Assembly (NCBI GenBank): GCA_050946375.1
Contig: JBMNUT010000004.1
Location: forward strand, 62,001-126,000
Length of the DNA: 64,000 bases
Direction: 5' to 3'
From: UBA1794 sp050946375
GTDB lineage: Bacteria; Bacteroidota; Bacteroidia; Bacteroidales; Bacteroidaceae
Positions 41,142-50,466 of this stretch are shown here, piece after piece (the first letter of the stretch is position 1; each line of letters begins with the position of its first letter). Both the position numbers and the translations under genes were made by a program. The notes under the pieces were generated by a model, which was not told the origin of the DNA, did no database searches, and was given only the letters and a program-made list of their open reading frames with translations.

Positions 41142-43148
41142 ATGGCAACACTATCTCAAGACGGCACTGCCTCCAGTCACAATAAAGTGGGCCTTGCCGG
41201 AATGCTGATAACGTTGGGCATCGTGTTCGGCGACATCGGTACCTCGCCGCTGTACGTAATGAAAGCCATCGTACACACGGGAGAGGCGCTGAGTGAGAAT
41301 TACATCTTAGGGGCATTGTCGTGCATCATTTGGACACTTACGCTCCAGACTACCATTAAATATGTATTGATTGCCCTGCGTGCCGACAACCAGGGCGAGG
41401 GCGGTATACTGGCTCTTTATGCCCTGCTGCGCAAGCAAAAACGCCGCTGGATTTACGGCATAGCCATCGTAGGCGCAGGCACGCTGCTGGCCGACGGCAT
41501 CATTACGCCAGCCATCACCGTGACCACAGCCATCGAAGGACTGGAAAGTTTCGGCTCCGATTTGCCCATCATTCCAGTTGCTATCGGTATCATCACGGTC
41601 GTGTTCTTCGTGCAGCGGTTCGGCACGCAGCACATCGGACGCTCGTTCGGCTCATTCATGCTCGTATGGTTTCTGCTGTTGGGCGTAATAGGCAGTATCA
41701 CACTGACCGTCAACCCGCAGGTCTTCAAAGCATTCAATCCCTATTACGCAATTTGCCTGCTGGCCGATTCGCCCAGTTGGTTCCTGATATTGGGAGCTGT
41801 ATTCCTTTGTACCACGGGCGCCGAGGCACTTTATTCCGATTTGGGGCACTGCGGCAGACGTAACATCACGATAAGCTGGATTTTCGTCAAAATCATGCTT
41901 ATACTTAACTATCTGGGACAAGGAGCTTGGATACTGGCGCATCCGGAACTGGCGGCAGGCAACGTAAACCCTTTCTATGCCATCATGCCACAAGGCATAC
42001 TGCTGTTTGCCGTCATCATGGCCACAGGCGCAGCCATCGTGGCCAGCCAGGCTTTAATCAGCGGCTCTTTCTCCATCTTAAGTGAGGCCATGAACCTGCG
42101 TTTTTGGCCGCGCATGCACATCAAGCACCCCACGCACGTAAAGGGACAATTATTTATTCCGGTGGTCAACGTCTGCATGTACATAGGAGTCGTTTTGACC
42201 ATTCTGCTCTTCCGCGACTCGTCGCACATGGAGGCAGCCTACGGACTGGCCATCACCATCACCATGCTGATGACCACGCTGTTACTCGGATTTTACATCC
42301 ATATGCGGGGTGTACCGCAATTAGTGACCATTTTGTTCGTAGGCGCATATTGCGTGATTGAAGGCGTATTCCTGGCCGCCAACTTGTCCAAGTTCGCAAG
42401 CGGAGGTTGGTTTACGCTACTCATAGGCAGCGCACTGTGTTTCGTCATGTTCGTATGGGTAAATGCGCAACGCATCCGCCGGCAATATCTGTCGTTTAAA
42501 AGGCTGAGCGACTACTACGGCATCATATCGGACATCAAGGCCGACGAAAGTATTCCGAAATATGCTTCCAACCTGGTGTACGTGAACCATGCGCGCGACA
42601 AAGGGATGGTTGATGACAACTTGCTCTACTCCATCATCAACAAACAGCCCAAACGTGCCGACCACTACTGGCTGATCAATCTGGAGTTTACAGATACGCC
42701 CGACACGCTGGAATATACCTCCGCATCGCTGATTAAGAACACTTTATTCAGCATCAACCTCCGCATTGGTTTTCAAATAGAGCCGCGCGTCAGTCTATAC
42801 CTTCGCCAAATCGTGGAAGATATGGTAGCCGACGGCGAAGTGACGCTGACCAGTACCTACCCGTCTCTACGCAAAAACGGCATTGCGGGGGACTTCCGCT
42901 TCATTATTATCCACCGCGTCTACTATCCCGAAGACTCCGGCAACAGCCGCCAGAACATGTTGATGAGCCTTTATGCCATGATTCGCCGCATAGGTATCAG
43001 CGAACCGAACGCATTGGGGCTGGACACCTCGGTGGTAGACGTGGAGCGCGTACCGCTGATCATTAAGAATCGAGGGAAACACATACGCCGCATCGTCAAA
43101 GCCGATATGGAAAAGGACAACGAAACCGCTGAGGAACGGGAAAGTTAA
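41142..43148 (+). CDS. kup: KUP-family potassium uptake protein
   Basis: Protein of 668 residues from ATG 41142 (MATLSQDGTASSHNKVG). Twelve membrane segments in the first 430 residues, starting with GMLITLGIVFGDIGTSPLYV, the conserved Kup signature, then DNQGEGGILALYAL and GDHCG-like GHCGRRNI. A cytoplasmic C-terminal domain of about 220 residues follows. It imports K+ with H+. No regulatory partner is adjacent. It ends in a strong hairpin at 43192-43235. Confidence 0.95.
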   Translation: MATLSQDGTASSHNKVGLAGMLITLGIVFGDIGTSPLYVMKAIVHTGEALSENYILGALSCIIWTLTLQTTIKYVLIALRADNQGEGGILALYALLRKQKRRWIYGIAIVGAGTLLADGIITPAITVTTAIEGLESFGSDLPIIPVAIGIITVVFFVQRFGTQHIGRSFGSFMLVWFLLLGVIGSITLTVNPQVFKAFNPYYAICLLADSPSWFLILGAVFLCTTGAEALYSDLGHCGRRNITISWIFVKIMLILNYLGQGAWILAHPELAAGNVNPFYAIMPQGILLFAVIMATGAAIVASQALISGSFSILSEAMNLRFWPRMHIKHPTHVKGQLFIPVVNVCMYIGVVLTILLFRDSSHMEAAYGLAITITMLMTTLLLGFYIHMRGVPQLVTILFVGAYCVIEGVFLAANLSKFASGGWFTLLIGSALCFVMFVWVNAQRIRRQYLSFKRLSDYYGIISDIKADESIPKYASNLVYVNHARDKGMVDDNLLYSIINKQPKRADHYWLINLEFTDTPDTLEYTSASLIKNTLFSINLRIGFQIEPRVSLYLRQIVEDMVADGEVTLTSTYPSLRKNGIAGDFRFIIIHRVYYPEDSGNSRQNMLMSLYAMIRRIGISEPNALGLDTSVVDVERVPLIIKNRGKHIRRIVKADMEKDNETAEERES

Positions 43149-43191
43149 GGATGCAGTTGTAACAGAAATTGCGAGTAACCTTTTAAAAAAG

Positions 43192-43235
43192 ATGGGAGCA
43201 CAAGCACCGGATTATAACGGTACTTGTGCTCCCAT
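43192..43235. terminator. Bidirectional terminator, kup / dapA
   Basis: ATGGGAGCACAAGCACCG pairs with CGGTACTTGTGCTCCCAT, an 18-bp stem with one G-U. On the minus strand it is followed by CTTTTTTAAAAGG, serving dapA; the plus side has a weaker T-rich tail. Confidence 0.88.
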
Positions 43236-43288
43236 TCTTACTGTCTTTTAATAAATTCCGAAGTCCGTAATTTCCGGAAACAGCGGCA

Positions 43289-44182
43289 TCAGCACTTGAT
43301 TCCCAACTGATGAAGAACTTCGCGAATCTCTTCGTAGGTCGTCAACCGGGTAGGTACAAGGGGCAGACGGAGCTTATTCTTAATCAATCCCATGCTGTGC
43401 ATCATGGCTTTCACTCCTGCCGGATTGCCGTCTACGAAAAGCAGTTTGAACAATTCGGCAAAGCGCTGATGAATGGCGCGTGCGTTAGGGAAATCGCCGG
43501 CCAGTGCCAAACGCGTCATCTGGCTGAACTCTTTCGGGAAAGCATTTCCGATGACAGAAATTACGCCGACAGCTCCCAACGTAATGAGCGGATAAGTTAT
43601 ACCGTCGTCGCCAGAGAGAACTTCGAAAGTATCAGGCTTATTCTTTATGATATCGTCGATTTGACTAAAATTACCAGAGGCTTCCTTAATACCGATAATG
43701 TTATGGCAGTCGCGGGCCAGGCGCAACGTAGTCTCAGCCGTCATATTTACGCCCGTACGGCCCGGCACGTTATAAAGCAACACGGGCTTGCAACTGGCCT
43801 CGGCTATTGCGCGGAAATGCTGATACATGCCCTCTTGCGAAGGTTTGTTATAATAGGGCACCACTGAAAGTATGGCATCGATGCCACGCAGGTCATCGTG
43901 CTTCAGCTGCTCGACTATCATGCGCGTATTATTGCCGCCCATCCCCATTACGATAGGGATTCGGCCGTTTACACGTTCTATTATCAAACGACGTATTTCC
44001 CGCTTCTCTTCTTCCGAAAGTGTAGGGGTTTCGGCCGTAGTGGCTAAAATAACCAGAAAATCTGTACCGTTGGATAACTGGAAATCTATCAGTCGTGTTA
44101 TTGCTTCGTAATCAACGCTTTCATCTTCATTGAACGGGGTTATAAAAGCTACCCCCATTCCTTTTAGCTTGGACTGTATCAT
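43289..44182 (-). CDS. dapA: 4-hydroxy-tetrahydrodipicolinate synthase
   Basis: Protein of 297 residues. It condenses pyruvate with aspartate semialdehyde in lysine and diaminopimelate synthesis. Family marks are the (beta/alpha)8 start GVAFITPFNEDESVDYEA, TTAETPTLSEEEK with the active-site threonines, the catalytic tyrosine in LYNVPGRTG, and the Schiff-base lysine in GIKEASG. It carries its own -7 box within the space after ligA. Confidence 0.96.
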   Translation of the reverse strand: MIQSKLKGMGVAFITPFNEDESVDYEAITRLIDFQLSNGTDFLVILATTAETPTLSEEEKREIRRLIIERVNGRIPIVMGMGGNNTRMIVEQLKHDDLRGIDAILSVVPYYNKPSQEGMYQHFRAIAEASCKPVLLYNVPGRTGVNMTAETTLRLARDCHNIIGIKEASGNFSQIDDIIKNKPDTFEVLSGDDGITYPLITLGAVGVISVIGNAFPKEFSQMTRLALAGDFPNARAIHQRFAELFKLLFVDGNPAGVKAMMHSMGLIKNKLRLPLVPTRLTTYEEIREVLHQLGIKC

Positions 44183-44215
44183 AATTGGGAAATGAAATTC
44201 ATTCGTTTAGAGGTG

Positions 44216-44223
44216 CAAAAGTA
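44216..44223 (-). promoter_or_regulatory. -7 box of dapA
   Basis: The minus strand reads TACTTTTG, 34 nt before the dapA start and 14 nt downstream of the ligA stop. Confidence 0.6.
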
Positions 44224-44236
44224 ATACTTTCACGGG

Positions 44237-46240
44237 TTAATCGGCAATCATCTGTAGAAATTCTTCTTCGCTAAGAATAGGAATTCCCAATTTCTCTGCT
44301 TTTTCCCTCTTGGATGGCCCCATGTTGTCTCCGGCCAGCAGGAAAGAAGTTTTGGAAGATACGGAAGCGGCATTACGCCCTCCGTGCTGTTCGATCAGCT
44401 GTTTGTATTCTTCGCGGGTATGCTGTTTGAATACACCGCTGACAACTATCGCTTTCCCCGACAAGGCATTTCCCGCAGGAACGGCCGGAGCAGCCATCTC
44501 CATGCAGAGCCCGTATTCTTTCAAGCGGGCCACTAATTCCTGCTCTTGTGGATTGGCAAAAAAAGCCAAGACGCTGCACGCAATACGGTCGCCGATTTCG
44601 TGAACGGAAAGCAAGTCTTCGTAAGTAGCAGCCGCAAGACGATCTATCGAACGGAAAGCACGCGCCAAAGTACGGGCTACTGTTTCACCTACGAAACGGA
44701 TGCCTAAAGCAAACAGAACACGTTCGAAAGGAACAGTGCGCGAGCGTTCCAATCCCTGCAGAATACGCTCTGCCGATTTTCCACCCATCCGCTCCAAGCC
44801 GGCAATCTGCTCTACCGACAACGTATAAAGGTCGGCAGCCGAATGGAGCAAGCCCTCTTGATAAAACAAATCGACAGTTTCAGGGCCAAGGCCGTCAATA
44901 TCCATAGCCCTGCGGCTGATGAAATGCTCAATACGCCCCTTTATCTGCGGAGGACACCCCGTCGCATTGGGACAATAGTGAGCCGCTTCTCCTTCGTAGC
45001 GCACCAGAGGCGTTCCACATTCCGGGCATTTCGATATGAACTCCACTTTTTCTCCGAGCGAAGACGTGCGTGATTCCAAATCAACTCCCGTAATCTTAGG
45101 AATAATCTCGCCTCCTTTCTCCACATATACATGGTCGCCGATATGAAGGTCCAGCCCCGCGATGATATCCGCATTGTGCAACGAGGCTCTCTTCACCACC
45201 GTACCAGCCAAAAGTACGGGACTTAAGTTGGCAACCGGCGTAATTGCCCCCGTCCGCCCTACCTGAAACGAGACAGACAGCAACTCTGTGAGCGCACGCT
45301 CGGCCTGAAATTTGTAAGCAATAGCCCAACGCGGGGATTTGGCCGTATATCCTAACTCACGCTGCTGCCGCAAAGAATTAACCTTCAGTACAATTCCGTC
45401 CGTAGCCACGGGCAAATGCTTGCGCTCGCCATCCCAATACGAGATATAATCAAACACTTCCGGCAGCGAATGACACAGACGGATGGAGTCGGCCACCTTG
45501 AATCCCCAGCGGCGGGCAGCCTGCAAATTCTCATAATGGCTGTCGCCCGGAACATCCTCTCCCAATACATAGTAGAAGTAGGCATCCAAATGCCGGCGGG
45601 CCACTTCGGCAGAATTTTGCAGTTTCAACGTCCCTGAAGCAGCATTGCGCGGATTGGCAAAAAGAGGTTCTTCGCGCGCTTCACGCTGGCGGTTTAATTC
45701 GTCAAACACGCTCCAGGGCATGAGAATTTCCCCTCGGATTTCAAACCGTTCCGGCACATCTTTCCCATCGAGCAGCAACGGTATCGAACGAATCGTACGC
45801 ACGTTGTCCGTAACCACATCACCCTGCACCCCGTCACCCCGCGTAACAGCCTGCACCAAGCGACCTTCTTCGTAAATCAACGAAATGGAGGTTCCGTCAA
45901 ACTTAAGCTCAGCACAAATCTCAAAAGGCTCGGAGCCCAATGATTTGCGGACACGCTCGTAAAATTCCGTTACCTCAGTTTCGCTGTACGTATTGCCCAA
46001 CGAAAGCATCGGATACTGGTGTTTTACTTGCTCAAAGTCTTTTGACAAGTCGCTTCCCACGCGCATCGTAGGAGAATTAGGGTCGTACATTTCCGGATGC
46101 CTCTGCTCTAATTCCTGTAACCGCCGCATCATTTGGTCAAAATCGTAGTCACTTATCGACGGTTCATCCAGCACATAATATTTATAGTTATGCTCGTGCA
46201 GCGCAGTACGCAACTGGGCTATTTCTTCTTGTTCGGTCAT
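44237..46240 (-). CDS. ligA: NAD+-dependent DNA ligase
   Basis: Protein of 667 residues from the ATG at 46240 (MTEQEEIAQLR); the longer frame to 46351 would run through the promoter. Ia domain YYVLDEPSISDYDFDQM, adenylation lysine in AELKFDGTSISL, OB fold, zinc finger of four cysteines (CPECGTPL and CPNATGC), helix-hairpin-helix repeats and a C-terminal BRCT domain (GKAIVVSGVFKQHTREE). It seals nicks in replication and repair. It is followed by dapA. Confidence 0.97.
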   Translation of the reverse strand: MTEQEEIAQLRTALHEHNYKYYVLDEPSISDYDFDQMMRRLQELEQRHPEMYDPNSPTMRVGSDLSKDFEQVKHQYPMLSLGNTYSETEVTEFYERVRKSLGSEPFEICAELKFDGTSISLIYEEGRLVQAVTRGDGVQGDVVTDNVRTIRSIPLLLDGKDVPERFEIRGEILMPWSVFDELNRQREAREEPLFANPRNAASGTLKLQNSAEVARRHLDAYFYYVLGEDVPGDSHYENLQAARRWGFKVADSIRLCHSLPEVFDYISYWDGERKHLPVATDGIVLKVNSLRQQRELGYTAKSPRWAIAYKFQAERALTELLSVSFQVGRTGAITPVANLSPVLLAGTVVKRASLHNADIIAGLDLHIGDHVYVEKGGEIIPKITGVDLESRTSSLGEKVEFISKCPECGTPLVRYEGEAAHYCPNATGCPPQIKGRIEHFISRRAMDIDGLGPETVDLFYQEGLLHSAADLYTLSVEQIAGLERMGGKSAERILQGLERSRTVPFERVLFALGIRFVGETVARTLARAFRSIDRLAAATYEDLLSVHEIGDRIACSVLAFFANPQEQELVARLKEYGLCMEMAAPAVPAGNALSGKAIVVSGVFKQHTREEYKQLIEQHGGRNAASVSSKTSFLLAGDNMGPSKREKAEKLGIPILSEEEFLQMIAD

Positions 46241-46282
46241 AATACAGCTATTTTTGAGAGGAAAAGACTCACTTTTCGAGCA

Positions 46283-46290
46283 CAAAAATA
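46283..46290 (-). promoter_or_regulatory. -7 box of ligA
   Basis: The minus strand reads TATTTTTG, 42 nt before the chosen ligA start. Confidence 0.55.
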
Positions 46291-46376
46291 TAGAATTTCC
46301 CAAGGAGTAGATAACAAATAAGCCGGCTTTTTCACATAAGTTCCTCCACAAAAGGGGTTATGCCGCGTTTTATTTC

Positions 46377-46384
46377 TACTTTTG
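46377..46384 (+). promoter_or_regulatory. -7 box of trmD
   Basis: TACTTTTG matches TAnnTTTG, 22 nt before the trmD ATG. Confidence 0.65.
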
Positions 46385-46406
46385 CACTTCATAATTCTAT
46401 GAAATC

Positions 46407-47081
46407 ATGCGAATAGATATCATCACGGTACTGCCCGAAATGATCGAAGGCTTCCTCAACTGCAGCATTCTCAAGCGGGCACAAGATAAAGGACTGGCAG
46501 AAATCAAGCTGCACTACTTGCGCGACTTTACGCAAGACAAGCATCGCAGGGTAGACGACTATCCGTATGGCGGAATTGCCGGCATGGTCATGAAAATTGA
46601 GCCAATAGAAAATTGTATCAATTTCTTAAAGGCACAAAGGGAATACGACGAAATTATTTTTACCACGCCCGATGGGGAGCAATTTTCCCAGCCCGTTGCC
46701 AACGAGCTTTCAATGATGGAAAACATCATCATCCTGTGCGGTCACTTCAAAGGAATTGACTACCGCATCCGGGAACACTTGATTACCCGAGAAATCAGCA
46801 TAGGCGATTACGTCCTGACAGGAGGCGAATTGGCAGCAGCCGTCATGACGGACGCCATCGTGCGCCTGCTGCCCGGAGCTATCAGCGATGAACAGTCGGC
46901 ACTCTCCGATTCATTTCAGGACAATCTGCTTGCCCCACCCGTCTATACGCGACCCGCAGATTACAAAGGATGGAAAGTGCCTGAAATTTTACTGTCAGGA
47001 CACGAAGCCAAAATACAGGAGTGGAATCTCAATCAGGCTTACGAACGCACAAAAAGATTGCGGCCCGACTTATTGAAATAA
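46407..47081 (+). CDS. trmD: tRNA (guanine-N1)-methyltransferase
   Basis: Protein of 224 residues. TrmD methylates G37 next to the anticodon, using AdoMet bound in a trefoil knot. Signatures are MRIDIITVLPEMIEGFLN, RVDDYPYGGIAGMVMKIEP, GHFKGIDYRIRE, ISIGDYVLTGGELAA and the C-terminal VYTRPADYKGWKVPEILLSG. In this genome it is not with rpsP/rplS but alone, ended by a strong terminator. Confidence 0.97.
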   Translation: MRIDIITVLPEMIEGFLNCSILKRAQDKGLAEIKLHYLRDFTQDKHRRVDDYPYGGIAGMVMKIEPIENCINFLKAQREYDEIIFTTPDGEQFSQPVANELSMMENIIILCGHFKGIDYRIREHLITREISIGDYVLTGGELAAAVMTDAIVRLLPGAISDEQSALSDSFQDNLLAPPVYTRPADYKGWKVPEILLSGHEAKIQEWNLNQAYERTKRLRPDLLK

Positions 47082-47103
47082 ACCCGAGCCTTCACAAAAC
47101 TAT

Positions 47104-47160
47104 AAAAGAAAGCAGCGAAGAGAAGAATTGAAATTTCTACCTCTTCGCTGCTTTCTTTTT
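47104..47160. terminator. Bidirectional terminator, trmD / pyrD
   Basis: AAAAGAAAGCAGCGAAGAG pairs with CTCTTCGCTGCTTTCTTTT, a 19-bp stem with T-rich ends on both strands between convergent genes. Confidence 0.92.
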
Positions 47161-47181
47161 ATCTCTATCGAGGGAAACGGA

Positions 47182-48093
47182 CTAAACTTCCAAAGCCCCT
47201 ACAATATCTTGTATAGACGAGAAATGATGACGGTCGAGATATTCATTTATACCATCAACAACTTTTACACAGACATCAGGCTCTATGAAGTTGGCCGTAC
47301 CTATCTCAACGGCAGAAGCTCCGGCAAGGAAAAACTCGATAGCATCCGTAGCATTCATAATTCCTCCCAATCCGATTACGGGAATCTTTACAGCTTTTGC
47401 CACCTGCCACACCATTCTCAAAGCGATCGGCTTCACCGCAGGACCACTCAATCCGCCGGTAATAGTAGAAAGCAGCGGTTTCCTGCGTTCTGCATCGATA
47501 GCCATGCCTAACACTGTATTGATAAGCGAAACGCTATCGGCGCCTGCATCTTCTACAGCCTTGGCAATTTCAGCAATATCCGTTACATTAGGCGAAAGTT
47601 TCACTATCAAGGTCTTTCCATAAGCCTTGCGCACGGCAGAAACAACCTCAGCCGCTCCTTTGGCCGAAACCCCGAAAGCCATTCCGCCCTGCTTCACATT
47701 AGGACAAGAGATATTCAACTCAATGGCAGGAATGCGCTCCAGACTGTCAATCATACGGGCCGTTTCTGCATAATCTTCTACAGCAGAACCGGAAACATTC
47801 ACTATCATCTGACTATCAATGGAGCATATTTTCGGATAAATAGACTCGCAAAAATACTCAACCCCCTTGTTCTGTAACCCGACGGCATTCAACATGCCCG
47901 ACGGAGTCTCCGCCATTCGCGGATAAGGGTTGCCTTCGCGATGATAACGAGTCGTTCCCTTTACAATAATCCCCCCGATTCGTGACAAATCAATAAGGTC
48001 TTCAAATTCAATACCATATCCAAATGTACCCGATGCTGTCATCACCGGATTTTTCATCTGCATGTTTCCTATCGTCGTTCTCAACTCTGCCAT
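47182..48093 (-). CDS. pyrD: Dihydroorotate dehydrogenase B, catalytic subunit
   Basis: Protein of 303 residues, class 1B. FMN barrel with MKNPVMTASGTFGYGIEF, the active-site cysteine in LNISCPNVKQGG, VKLSPNVTDI, NTVLGMAID, GGLSGPAVKPI and GLGGIMNATDAIEF. It needs the PyrK subunit, whose gene overlaps it by 13 nt upstream. Together they reduce NAD+ while oxidising dihydroorotate. Confidence 0.96.
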   Translation of the reverse strand: MAELRTTIGNMQMKNPVMTASGTFGYGIEFEDLIDLSRIGGIIVKGTTRYHREGNPYPRMAETPSGMLNAVGLQNKGVEYFCESIYPKICSIDSQMIVNVSGSAVEDYAETARMIDSLERIPAIELNISCPNVKQGGMAFGVSAKGAAEVVSAVRKAYGKTLIVKLSPNVTDIAEIAKAVEDAGADSVSLINTVLGMAIDAERRKPLLSTITGGLSGPAVKPIALRMVWQVAKAVKIPVIGLGGIMNATDAIEFFLAGASAVEIGTANFIEPDVCVKVVDGINEYLDRHHFSSIQDIVGALEV

Positions 48094-48881
48094 AACAAAT
48101 CCTCCGTATTAAAAACCGGGCCTTCCTTACATACGCATTTATGCCCTTCTTTTGTATTTTCCACACAGCAAAGGCATGCGCCGACGCCACACGCCATCTT
48201 ATTCTCCAAAGAGACTTCACAAGGAATGCCGCGTGAAGCTGCATAAGCGGCAACGGCCTGCATCATCGGCTTAGGGCCACAAGAATAAATCCACGAAAAG
48301 TTCCGATTTTGCAGCACACTATGCTGGACTACCAGACCACGTTCACCCATCGAACCGTCTTCGGTCGTAGTAAAAACTTCGCCCAACTGAGCAAAATCAT
48401 CCAGTTCCAGCAAGTCGTCGGCCGTACGCGCTCCTAAAAGAAACACAGGAGCATATCCCTTTTGCTTCAACTCATTTCCCAAATACAGCAGGGGAGCAGT
48501 ACCAACTCCGCCTCCTACCAACAGGAGGGAAGTCCCCTTTTCTTCAGCCTTTGGGAAACCTGCGCCAGACATCGTAAAGGAATTACCAAGCGGAAACAAT
48601 ACATTCAGCTTATCGCCGCTCTTCAACTGGCCTAAAGCACGAGTACCGTCCCCAATCATACGAATAAGGAACCAAACCTCGTTGCGCTCATAATCAACAA
48701 AATTGATGGAAATAGGGCGGCGCAGAAAAGTCGTTTTCGAGCCATCCACCCGGAGTTCTGCAAACTGACCCGGCATCATTTCCGGCAAAGCGGCCGCCGG
48801 ATTAGTCAGTTTCAGCAATACATACTCACGATTTAGCACCTGCCGATCAACAACAAGCAAGTCCAAAACATATTTCTTCAT
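48081..48881 (-). CDS. pyrK: Dihydroorotate dehydrogenase B, electron transfer subunit
   Basis: Protein of 266 residues. The FAD domain has RRPISINFVDYERNEV, followed by the NAD-binding part LLLVGGGVGTAPLLYLG and YSCGPKPMMQAVA. The [2Fe-2S] cluster is bound by cysteines in MACGVGACLCCVEN and KCVCKEGPVF. It overlaps pyrD by 13 nt, so the two are translated together. A TATATTTG -7 box lies at 48961-48968. Confidence 0.95.
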   Translation of the reverse strand: MKKYVLDLLVVDRQVLNREYVLLKLTNPAAALPEMMPGQFAELRVDGSKTTFLRRPISINFVDYERNEVWFLIRMIGDGTRALGQLKSGDKLNVLFPLGNSFTMSGAGFPKAEEKGTSLLLVGGGVGTAPLLYLGNELKQKGYAPVFLLGARTADDLLELDDFAQLGEVFTTTEDGSMGERGLVVQHSVLQNRNFSWIYSCGPKPMMQAVAAYAASRGIPCEVSLENKMACGVGACLCCVENTKEGHKCVCKEGPVFNTEDLLWQS

Positions 48882-48960
48882 AGCTTATTCACTAAGGCGG
48901 AAACTTACTTTCCAAAACGACAGCCGTTCCCAAAAGCGCTTCCTTCATTATATATATGTG

Positions 48961-48968
48961 CAAATATA
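48961..48968 (-). promoter_or_regulatory. -7 box of pyrK-pyrD
   Basis: The minus strand reads TATATTTG, 80 nt before the pyrK start and directly after the end of the XRE gene. Confidence 0.5.
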
Positions 48969-48970
48969 CG

Positions 48971-49444
48971 CTAAATTTCCGATTTGAATATCTCAAAAGT
49001 ATTATCGTCGAAGAAGATTCTTATTTCCACGATTTTCCTTTCGGGCTTTTCTACGTACTTAACCACCTCTTTCACTGGCAGTTCATGGCTTAAACCGGGC
49101 ATTCTTGAAGGCATTTCCTTGGGATTTTCACTCTGCTCCCGCCCCTCGGACGGAAAAATCCCATTCTCACCAGGATAAGCAGAAGCTGATTCCGAAGCCG
49201 AAGAAGCAGCACTTTGCTCCATTTCACCCTTACCATTTAAAAGCCAATCGATGCTAATTTCAGGAAAACGATTGATTATCTTCATGATAACCTCAAGACT
49301 CGGATTATTCCGCCCTTGAGTTATATGAGTAATCGTGGCCCGCCCTACACTAATTGCTTCCGCAAATTCAGCTAAATTCATGCCTTTCTTCTGACGGATC
49401 AAATCAATACGATTTTTTATTACAGACAAATCAGTCGTTTCCAT
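48971..49444 (-). CDS. XRE-family helix-turn-helix regulator
   Basis: Protein of 157 residues from the ATG at 49444 (METTDLSVIKNR). The codons upstream lie in the promoter and are low-complexity. N-terminal HTH_3 domain: RIDLIRQKKGMNLAEFAEAI, GRATITHITQGRNNPS, LEVIMKIINRFPEISIDWLL. A Ser/Ala-rich acidic linker leads to a conserved C-terminal patch KYVEKPERKIVEIRIFFDDN. The -7 box overlaps a palindrome, so it probably controls itself. I recall this domain pair as frequent in Bacteroidales genomes without a known target. Confidence 0.88.
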   Translation of the reverse strand: METTDLSVIKNRIDLIRQKKGMNLAEFAEAISVGRATITHITQGRNNPSLEVIMKIINRFPEISIDWLLNGKGEMEQSAASSASESASAYPGENGIFPSEGREQSENPKEMPSRMPGLSHELPVKEVVKYVEKPERKIVEIRIFFDDNTFEIFKSEI

Positions 49445-49465
49445 AATGAAAATAGAATAAGCGTA

Positions 49466-49496
49466 CAAATGTAACAATTTACAAGAACAACACAAA
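49466..49496 (-). promoter_or_regulatory. Promoter and overlapping operator of XRE gene
   Basis: On the minus strand, TTTG (49493-49496) and TACATTTG (49466-49473) are spaced by 19 nt. The palindrome TGTAACAATTTACA (49470-49483) overlaps the -7 box, which suggests autorepression. Confidence 0.68.
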
Positions 49497-49560
49497 ACGA
49501 ACAAACGATAAACTTGTAAACTTTCAGATGTAAACGGCAGAAACAAATGTATCTCCAAAG

Positions 49561-49590
49561 AATCAGTATACATCCGTAAACATACTGATT
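49561..49590. repeat. Inverted repeat with 12-nt spacer
   Basis: AATCAGTAT (49561-49569) and ATACTGATT (49582-49590) are perfect inverted repeats around ACATCCGTAAAC. Candidate operator upstream of the XRE gene. Confidence 0.55.
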
Positions 49591-49674
49591 TTCTATTAAA
49601 TACATAGATTAAATTTCAGCCATAATAACTTAATTTCCAAATACTAAGAGCTTTAAAGAGCAATATTAGAAGTA

Positions 49675-49708
49675 GAAAAGCAGCCCCTTTTTCCAAAAAA
49701 GCTGCATC
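49675..49708. repeat. 22-bp phased repeat array H
   Basis: Two units, AAAAGCAGCCCCTTTTTCC and AAAAAAGCTGCATCTT. It is the smallest member of the family. Confidence 0.5.
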
Positions 49709-49811
49709 TTATTGTCTTATCAGGCTTCCTTTTAAAACGACAATCCATAGATATTCAGCGGAATAAATTGCAAAATAAATAAGTGTTAATGAAACTATTC
49801 AGGCAAGCTCC

Positions 49812-49912
49812 GTGTTTACGATGAAAAACGGTTAATTTGTAAACACACTGCTACGTCGTTTATAAACCACACCCCAGCTGAAAACATAATTGCTTATACT
49901 TGTAAATTTACA
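49812..49912. repeat. Cluster of GTAAAC palindromes
   Basis: GTGTTTAC (49812-49819) pairs with GTAAACAC (49839-49846). The 12-bp palindrome TGTAAATTTACA is at 49901-49912, followed by another TGTAAA. Candidate operators. Confidence 0.5.
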
Positions 49913-50359
49913 CATGTAAATCTTTGAAATAAACTACTTGATGGAAATTTTGTGTTTACTACTGTGTATCACAAGATTCTATTAGTGGGTAATAATAGTA
50001 AACATGGGATTTACTGCGGATTTTGCCTTATTAAAAAAGTAATCCCTACCCTGCTCTCTACAAAAAGTTCCCAAGAAACAAATGTACCCTTGCAGACATT
50101 CAATATTAACATGAGCCTCTACACTCAAACGCTTCCTATTTTTCCGATGAAAGATACAGCCGCACACAAAAATCAAATTCTCAGAGGGGTAAAACATCCC
50201 CAACTTCCCGTAAATCGACTTGATTTTCAGACAGAAACATCCATAAAACAGCAGGAAATCATATACACATTTCCAACACTAAACAGAAGAAACGTGCACA
50301 AAGAGACTCATAAATGAGCAAAAATCAGCAACAAATGGAAAAAAGAAAGCCATGAACTA

Positions 50360-50466
50360 AACAAAAGCACTTTCGCATCTGACAAAAGCACTTCAGTAAT
50401 TGACAAAAGTACTTTAGCAACCGACAAAAGCATTTTAGCGATCAGCAAAAGAACACTTGTAAACCG
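50360..50466. repeat. 21-bp tandem repeat array N
   Basis: Five degenerate units start at about 50360, 50381, 50402, 50423 and 50444. Examples are GACAAAAGCACTTCAGTAAT and GACAAAAGTACTTTAGCAAC. The period is 21 bp, one base shorter than most arrays. Confidence 0.78.

Noticed and set aside
49952..50317. 121-codon frame in the AT-rich gap
   Set aside because: No promoter, no domain-like order of hydrophobic residues, low-complexity translation, and the region is full of palindromes. Treated as non-coding.
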